From the NCBI GenBank assembly GCA_002448495.1, contig DJYL01000031.1, positions 1-11,383 on the forward strand: DNA of 11,383 nucleotides, given 5' to 3'. The stretch is from Pseudoselenomonas ruminantium. Its GTDB lineage: Bacteria > Bacillota > Negativicutes > Selenomonadales > Selenomonadaceae. This document shows, one piece after another, positions 9,049 to 11,383 of the stretch (position 1 is the stretch's first letter; each line of letters opens with the position of its first letter). A model generated the notes under the pieces. The model saw nothing but the letters and a program-made list of their open reading frames with translations. It was not told the origin of the DNA and did no database searches. The translations under genes were made by a program, and so were the position numbers.

Positions 9049-9246
9049 TAGGGAGGAGGTGGTGATGCTTTTCGCCGTGGAACGACTGTCCGAACGCAGT
9101 GAGGACTGGCCCACAAACGGCACAGACTAAACACTGGGCTGAACATACGCGCCGCCGGCTTGCCCGGCGCAGGTAACTAAAAAGCCCATTCATTTGCTTG
9201 TGGGTCATTTAGTGCAACGGCGAAAAGTATTACCACCTCCTCCCTA
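9049..9246 (+). ncRNA. Structured RNA copy B, homologous to the RNA at 8750-8942
   Basis: About 198 nt, read rightward. The ends form an uninterrupted 30-bp helix (9049-9078 with 9217-9246) whose two G-U pairs would be C-A mismatches on the other strand. Inside, in order, are: a hairpin 9088-9091/9103-9106 with the 11-nt loop GAACGCAGTGA; helix 9108-9116 with 9198-9206 (9 bp); strand 9126-9131 pairing 9208-9213, which crosses the previous helix and so forms a pseudoknot; helix 9135-9140 with 9183-9188; and a GC-rich hairpin 9149-9154/9165-9170. Copy A carries the same parts with compensatory changes. The AGGAGGTGGTGATG at its 5' end looks like a ribosome-binding site and start codon, but no meaningful frame follows. 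No terminator with a U run follows on this strand. The pseudoknot argues against 6S RNA. The family is unassigned. Confidence 0.8.
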
Positions 9247-9300
9247 CTGAGCTGTAACAAATGGTATTTTATCTCGTATGGTCAAACTATAATTGTAACC

Positions 9301-9333
9301 TAAAAACTGACCCGTCACTTGACGAGTCAGTTA
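9301..9333 (-). terminator. Intrinsic terminator of serC
   Basis: An inverted repeat (9305-9316 with 9321-9332, one mismatch, 4-nt loop) is followed on the minus strand by TTTTT (complement of 9302-9306, partly in the stem). It begins 15 bp beyond the serC stop codon. On the plus strand no T run follows, so it is unlikely to terminate the RNA at 9049-9246. Confidence 0.82.
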
Positions 9334-9347
9334 TGAAAAAAGGGAAC

Positions 9348-10439
9348 TTATGCGTTTTCTTTGCGGAACTTATCCATGAACTGGGCAAGTTTTTCAGCGC
9401 CCTCATACGGCATTGCGTTGTAGATGGATGCGCGCATGCCGCCGACGCTGCGGTGGCCTTTGACACCGCTAAGGCCCTGCTCAAGAGCTTCTTTTACGAA
9501 TTTTGCTTCGAGTTCTTCAGAGGGTAGGCGGAAAGTGACGTTCATGAAAGAACGGCTGTCCTTGTCGGCATGGCCTTTGTAGAAACCGTCGGAATTGTCG
9601 ATGGCATCGTAGACCACAGCGGCTTTCTTTTTGTTGCGTTTAGCCATTTCCTCAAGGCCGCCTTCAGCCTTAATCCAGGCGGCAACTTTGCCGACCATAT
9701 AGATGCAGAAAGCAGGCGGCGTGTTGTAGAGGGAATCCTTTTCGAGGAAGGTGCTGTAGCGGAACATGGTCGGCAGAGTCTTGGGGCTCTTGGCGAGCAG
9801 TTCTTTTTTGGCAACGACGAGCACGACACCAGCAGGGCCTAAGTTTTTCTGCACGCCGGCGTAGATGAAGTCGAATTTCTTGAAGTCGAGCGGGCGGGAG
9901 AGCATATCCGAGGACATATCGGCAAAGAGAGGCACACCGTTTGTTTCAGGGATGTAGTGATATTCCGTACCATAAATGGTGTTGTTGTAGCAAAGGTGTA
10001 CGTAGGCAGCATTGGGATTGATTTTGAGTTCTTCCTGAATGGGAATGTGCTTGAAATCTCTATCCTTGCTGGAAGCGGCGATTTCACCCACGCCTAAGAG
10101 TTCCGCCTCTTTATAGGCTTTGGAGGCAAAACTGCCGGACAGGACATAGCTGCCGGGATGGTCTTTGCTTGCAAAGTTCAGCGGAATCATGGCGAACTGC
10201 TGGCTGGCGCCGCCCTGGCAGAACAGGACTTCGTAATCATCGCCGAGGCCCATGAGTTCCTTGATATCGGCTTTTGCCTGCGCATGCACGGCGGCATAGG
10301 GCTTAGCACGGTGACTGATTTCCAGAATGGACATGCCGCTGTCACCAAAGTTCAGAAATTCTGCCTGTGCTTCCTTGAGTACCGACAGGGGCAGGGTAGC
10401 CGGGCCGGGGTTAAAGTTATATACGCGATTTGCTTCCAT
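9348..10439 (-). CDS. serC: SerC, phosphoserine aminotransferase
   Basis: Encodes 363 residues, the normal length for the family. SerC is a PLP-dependent enzyme that converts 3-phosphohydroxypyruvate and glutamate to phosphoserine, the second step of serine synthesis. It starts with the family signature VYNFNPGPATLP (6-17), then EISHRAK (40-46), FCQGGASQQFAMIPLN (73-88) and NNTIYGTEY (152-160). The PLP-binding lysine is Lys198 in YAGVQKNLGPAGV. The C-terminus has GMRASIYNAMP, expected for substrate binding. AGGAGGT lies 5-6 nt before the ATG. It appears to be a single-gene unit with its own terminator and candidate promoter, divergent from the trp leader. Confidence 0.97.
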   Translation of the reverse strand: MEANRVYNFNPGPATLPLSVLKEAQAEFLNFGDSGMSILEISHRAKPYAAVHAQAKADIKELMGLGDDYEVLFCQGGASQQFAMIPLNFASKDHPGSYVLSGSFASKAYKEAELLGVGEIAASSKDRDFKHIPIQEELKINPNAAYVHLCYNNTIYGTEYHYIPETNGVPLFADMSSDMLSRPLDFKKFDFIYAGVQKNLGPAGVVLVVAKKELLAKSPKTLPTMFRYSTFLEKDSLYNTPPAFCIYMVGKVAAWIKAEGGLEEMAKRNKKKAAVVYDAIDNSDGFYKGHADKDSRSFMNVTFRLPSEELEAKFVKEALEQGLSGVKGHRSVGGMRASIYNAMPYEGAEKLAQFMDKFRKENA

Positions 10440-10497
10440 GGAGTACCTCCTAAAAGTAAAAAACTTACAATGTTACATATAGCGGATATTTTTCTTT

Positions 10498-10526
10498 ATT
10501 TTACCCCTAATTTTTTATAAAAGCAA
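10498..10526 (-). promoter_or_regulatory. Candidate serC promoter
   Basis: On the minus strand TTGCTT (10521-10526) and TAAAAT (10498-10503) are separated by exactly 17 bp. The -10 matches consensus in five of six bases and the -35 in three. The predicted start near 10491 gives a leader of about 50 nt ending in the AGGAGGT of serC. Confidence 0.5.
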
Positions 10527-10608
10527 GGGCAAAAACAAATATTGTTTCTCTATAAAACACAGATGGCGAAACTGGAAAGATAAATTTTACAGATTTACGA
10601 AAAATATC

Positions 10609-10637
10609 TTGACATACTTGCGGAATAATGATAAGCT
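10609..10637 (+). promoter_or_regulatory. Candidate promoter of the T-box/trpD transcript
   Basis: A consensus -35 TTGACA is present at 10609-10614. The -10 is less clear: GATAAG (10630-10635) is 15 bp away, and TAAGCT (10632-10637) has the ideal 17-bp spacing but a poorer match. The position suits a start near 10642, about 30 nt ahead of T-box Stem I. Confidence 0.6.
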
Positions 10638-10670
10638 TACATCAATTTCAAAATTAAACAATAAAAAACC

Positions 10671-10954
10671 GATGAAGCGGAGATAACGGCCTTTACGCCT
10701 TTACAGAGAGCCTGCGTTGCTGGAAGTCAGGCAAGAAACGGATGGTCAAATGGACCGCTGAGGGTGCAGTCAAATGATTTGACAGGTCAAATCAGAGTAT
10801 TCTGCAACGTGAGGAACGCGTGAGTTTCCGGGGATATGGTTGTATCCTGCAAAGCGCATGGCTGAAAGCCATGAAAACAAGGTGGCACCGCGGATAGTCT
10901 GAAAACTTTTCGTCCTTGATAGAATGGATTGTTCTGTCAAGGGCGTTTTATTTT
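10671..10954 (+). promoter_or_regulatory. T-box riboswitch, tRNA-Trp responsive
   Basis: A canonical T-box leader that reads uncharged tRNA to permit transcription. Stem I is closed by 10676-10680 (AGCGG) with 10755-10759 (CCGCT). It contains AGAGAG (10705-10710) and a distal hairpin 10710-10714/10728-10732. TGG at 10751-10753, just 5' of the closing strand and followed by A, is the likely specifier codon (Trp). The T-box sequence AAGGTGGCACCGCGG occupies 10879-10893; its TGGC bulge would pair with an acceptor end GCCA, fitting the G discriminator of bacterial tRNA-Trp. A 14-bp terminator (10911-10924 with 10932-10945) and TTTTATTTT follow. Two independent sites therefore agree on tryptophan, matching the trpD gene downstream. 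Confidence 0.93.
10911..10954 (+). terminator. Regulated terminator of the T-box leader
   Basis: A 14-bp stem (10911-10924 with 10932-10945, two G-U pairs, 7-nt loop) is followed by TTTTATTTT. It lies 17 nt after the T-box sequence. In this family it competes with the antiterminator, and it is used when tRNA-Trp is charged. Confidence 0.9.
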
Positions 10955-11008
10955 GCCTGGGTTATGGCAGAACCGTGCTGGAGTTTTTGTATCGAAGGAG
11001 GATTTACC

Positions 11009-11383
11009 ATGATTGAGCAGGCTATTGTAAAGATTGTCAGCAAAGAAGATTTGACTTACGATGAAGCTTATGCCGTGATGAATGAGATTATGAGCGGGCA
11101 GACTTCACCTACACAGAATGCGGCGTTTCTCGCGGCACTTTCCACCAAGAGCGCACGGGCAGAAACTACGGAAGAAATCGCTGGCTGTGCGGCGGCTATG
11201 CGTGACCATGCGACAAAAGTGGACACGGGGCTGGATATCTGCGATATTGTGGGTACCGGCGGTGATCATTCGCAAAGCTTTAACATTTCCACCACGGCAA
11301 GTCTGGTTGCAGCTGCGGGCGGTGTAAAAGTCGCCAAGCATGGCAATCGGGCAGCATCCTCCAAATGCGGCACGGCAGATTGT
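11009..11383 (+). CDS. trpD: TrpD, anthranilate phosphoribosyltransferase (N-terminal part, cut by window end)
   Basis: The first 125 residues are visible; the gene runs off the right edge. TrpD transfers phosphoribose from PRPP to anthranilate in the second committed step of tryptophan synthesis. The all-helical N-terminal region has [19 protein letters not shown] (29-47). The PRPP/metal-binding glycine loop GTGGD (82-86) is followed by [16 protein letters not shown] (90-105) and [15 protein letters not shown] (110-124), which are TrpD hallmarks. Nucleoside phosphorylases of the same fold lack this combination. AAGGAGGA precedes the ATG by about 7 nt. The tRNA-Trp T-box directly upstream supports the assignment. 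No trpE or trpG lies between the leader and trpD. Confidence 0.96.
   Translation, partial: MIEQAIVKIVSKEDLTYDEAYAVMNEIMSGQTSPTQNAAFLAALSTKSARAETTEEIAGCAAAMRDHATKVDTGLDICDIVGTGGDHSQSFNISTTASLVAAAGGVKVAKHGNRAASSKCGTADC

Noticed and set aside
8817..9065. Open frame of 82 codons on the plus strand
   Set aside because: It runs antisense through structured RNA copy A and into the 5' end of copy B, has an Arg/Pro-rich sequence without recognisable domains and no ribosome-binding site. The conserved signal here is RNA pairing, not codons.
9051..9066. AGGAGGTGGTGATG read as a ribosome-binding site plus start codon
   Set aside because: The spacing is poor, and the stretch is one strand of the 30-bp closing helix of RNA copy B. 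The frame beyond shows no protein family.
9049..9246. 6S RNA (ssrS)
   Set aside because: Length and long closing helix fit, and two 6S paralogues are known in some Firmicutes. However, the crossing helix (9126-9131 with 9208-9213), supported by compensatory changes in copy A, is not part of the 6S rod. Kept only as something a model search should exclude.
8750..9246. Transposon remnant or MITE with inverted copies
   Set aside because: No transposase fragment, no target-site duplication was noticed, and the two closing helices differ in sequence as wholes, unlike terminal inverted repeats. Changes preserve pairing within each copy, which a decaying element would not show.
9288..9293. Perfect TATAAT on the plus strand between RNA copy B and serC
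   Set aside because: No -35-like hexamer at suitable spacing and no gene downstream on that strand. Probably chance in an AT-rich gap.
9261..9527. 88-codon open frame on the plus strand
   Set aside because: It crosses the serC terminator and lies antisense to the serC 3' end; no ribosome-binding site or domain.

Overview
The window looks like a chromosomal segment of a Gram-positive-lineage bacterium, most likely a Negativicute of the Selenomonas type. This is inferred from gene order and gene families and was not tested. Positions 972-6469 follow the Bacillus/Clostridium ylmD-ylmE-sepF-ylmH-divIVA...lspA-rluD-pyrR order. A tRNA-Trp T-box leader is also typical of Firmicutes-type organisms. 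Base composition is near 50% GC and uniform across the coding genes, with no phage, IS or CRISPR signature.

Positions 1-6525 hold one tightly packed, co-directional cluster: the end of a radical SAM enzyme, pgeF (ylmD), a YggS-family PLP protein (ylmE), sepF, ylmH, divIVA, lspA, rluD and pyrR. It closes with an intrinsic terminator at 6491-6525. Several genes use short gaps or overlaps, and two probably start at TTG (the YggS gene and divIVA). The theme is cell division and envelope growth (sepF, divIVA, pgeF, lspA) mixed with translation and RNA functions (ylmH, rluD, pyrR). ylmG and ileS, present in the Bacillus cluster, are absent. Positions 6538-8636 carry a probable tRNA wobble-uridine methyltransferase (mnmM/ytqB) and a secreted 5'-nucleotidase, followed by a strong terminator at 8654-8692.

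Positions 8637-9347 contain no convincing protein gene. They hold the most interesting content: two divergently oriented, homologous structured RNAs of about 193 and 198 nt (8750-8942 on the minus strand, 9049-9246 on the plus strand). Both have a closing helix of about 27-30 bp, a hairpin with a conserved 11-nt loop, a GC-rich hairpin and a pseudoknot. Base changes between the copies preserve pairing at several positions, and G-U pairs fix the transcribed strand. I could not assign the family with certainty. The raiA-motif RNA is my best guess, and an undescribed family is possible.

Positions 9301-11383 hold serC (minus strand, with its own terminator and a candidate promoter). Divergent from it is a tRNA-Trp T-box riboswitch (specifier UGG, acceptor-pairing bulge UGGC, terminator at 10911-10954) leading into trpD, which is cut by the window end. 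Serine made through SerC is also a substrate of the last step of tryptophan synthesis, so the two divergent units are metabolically linked.
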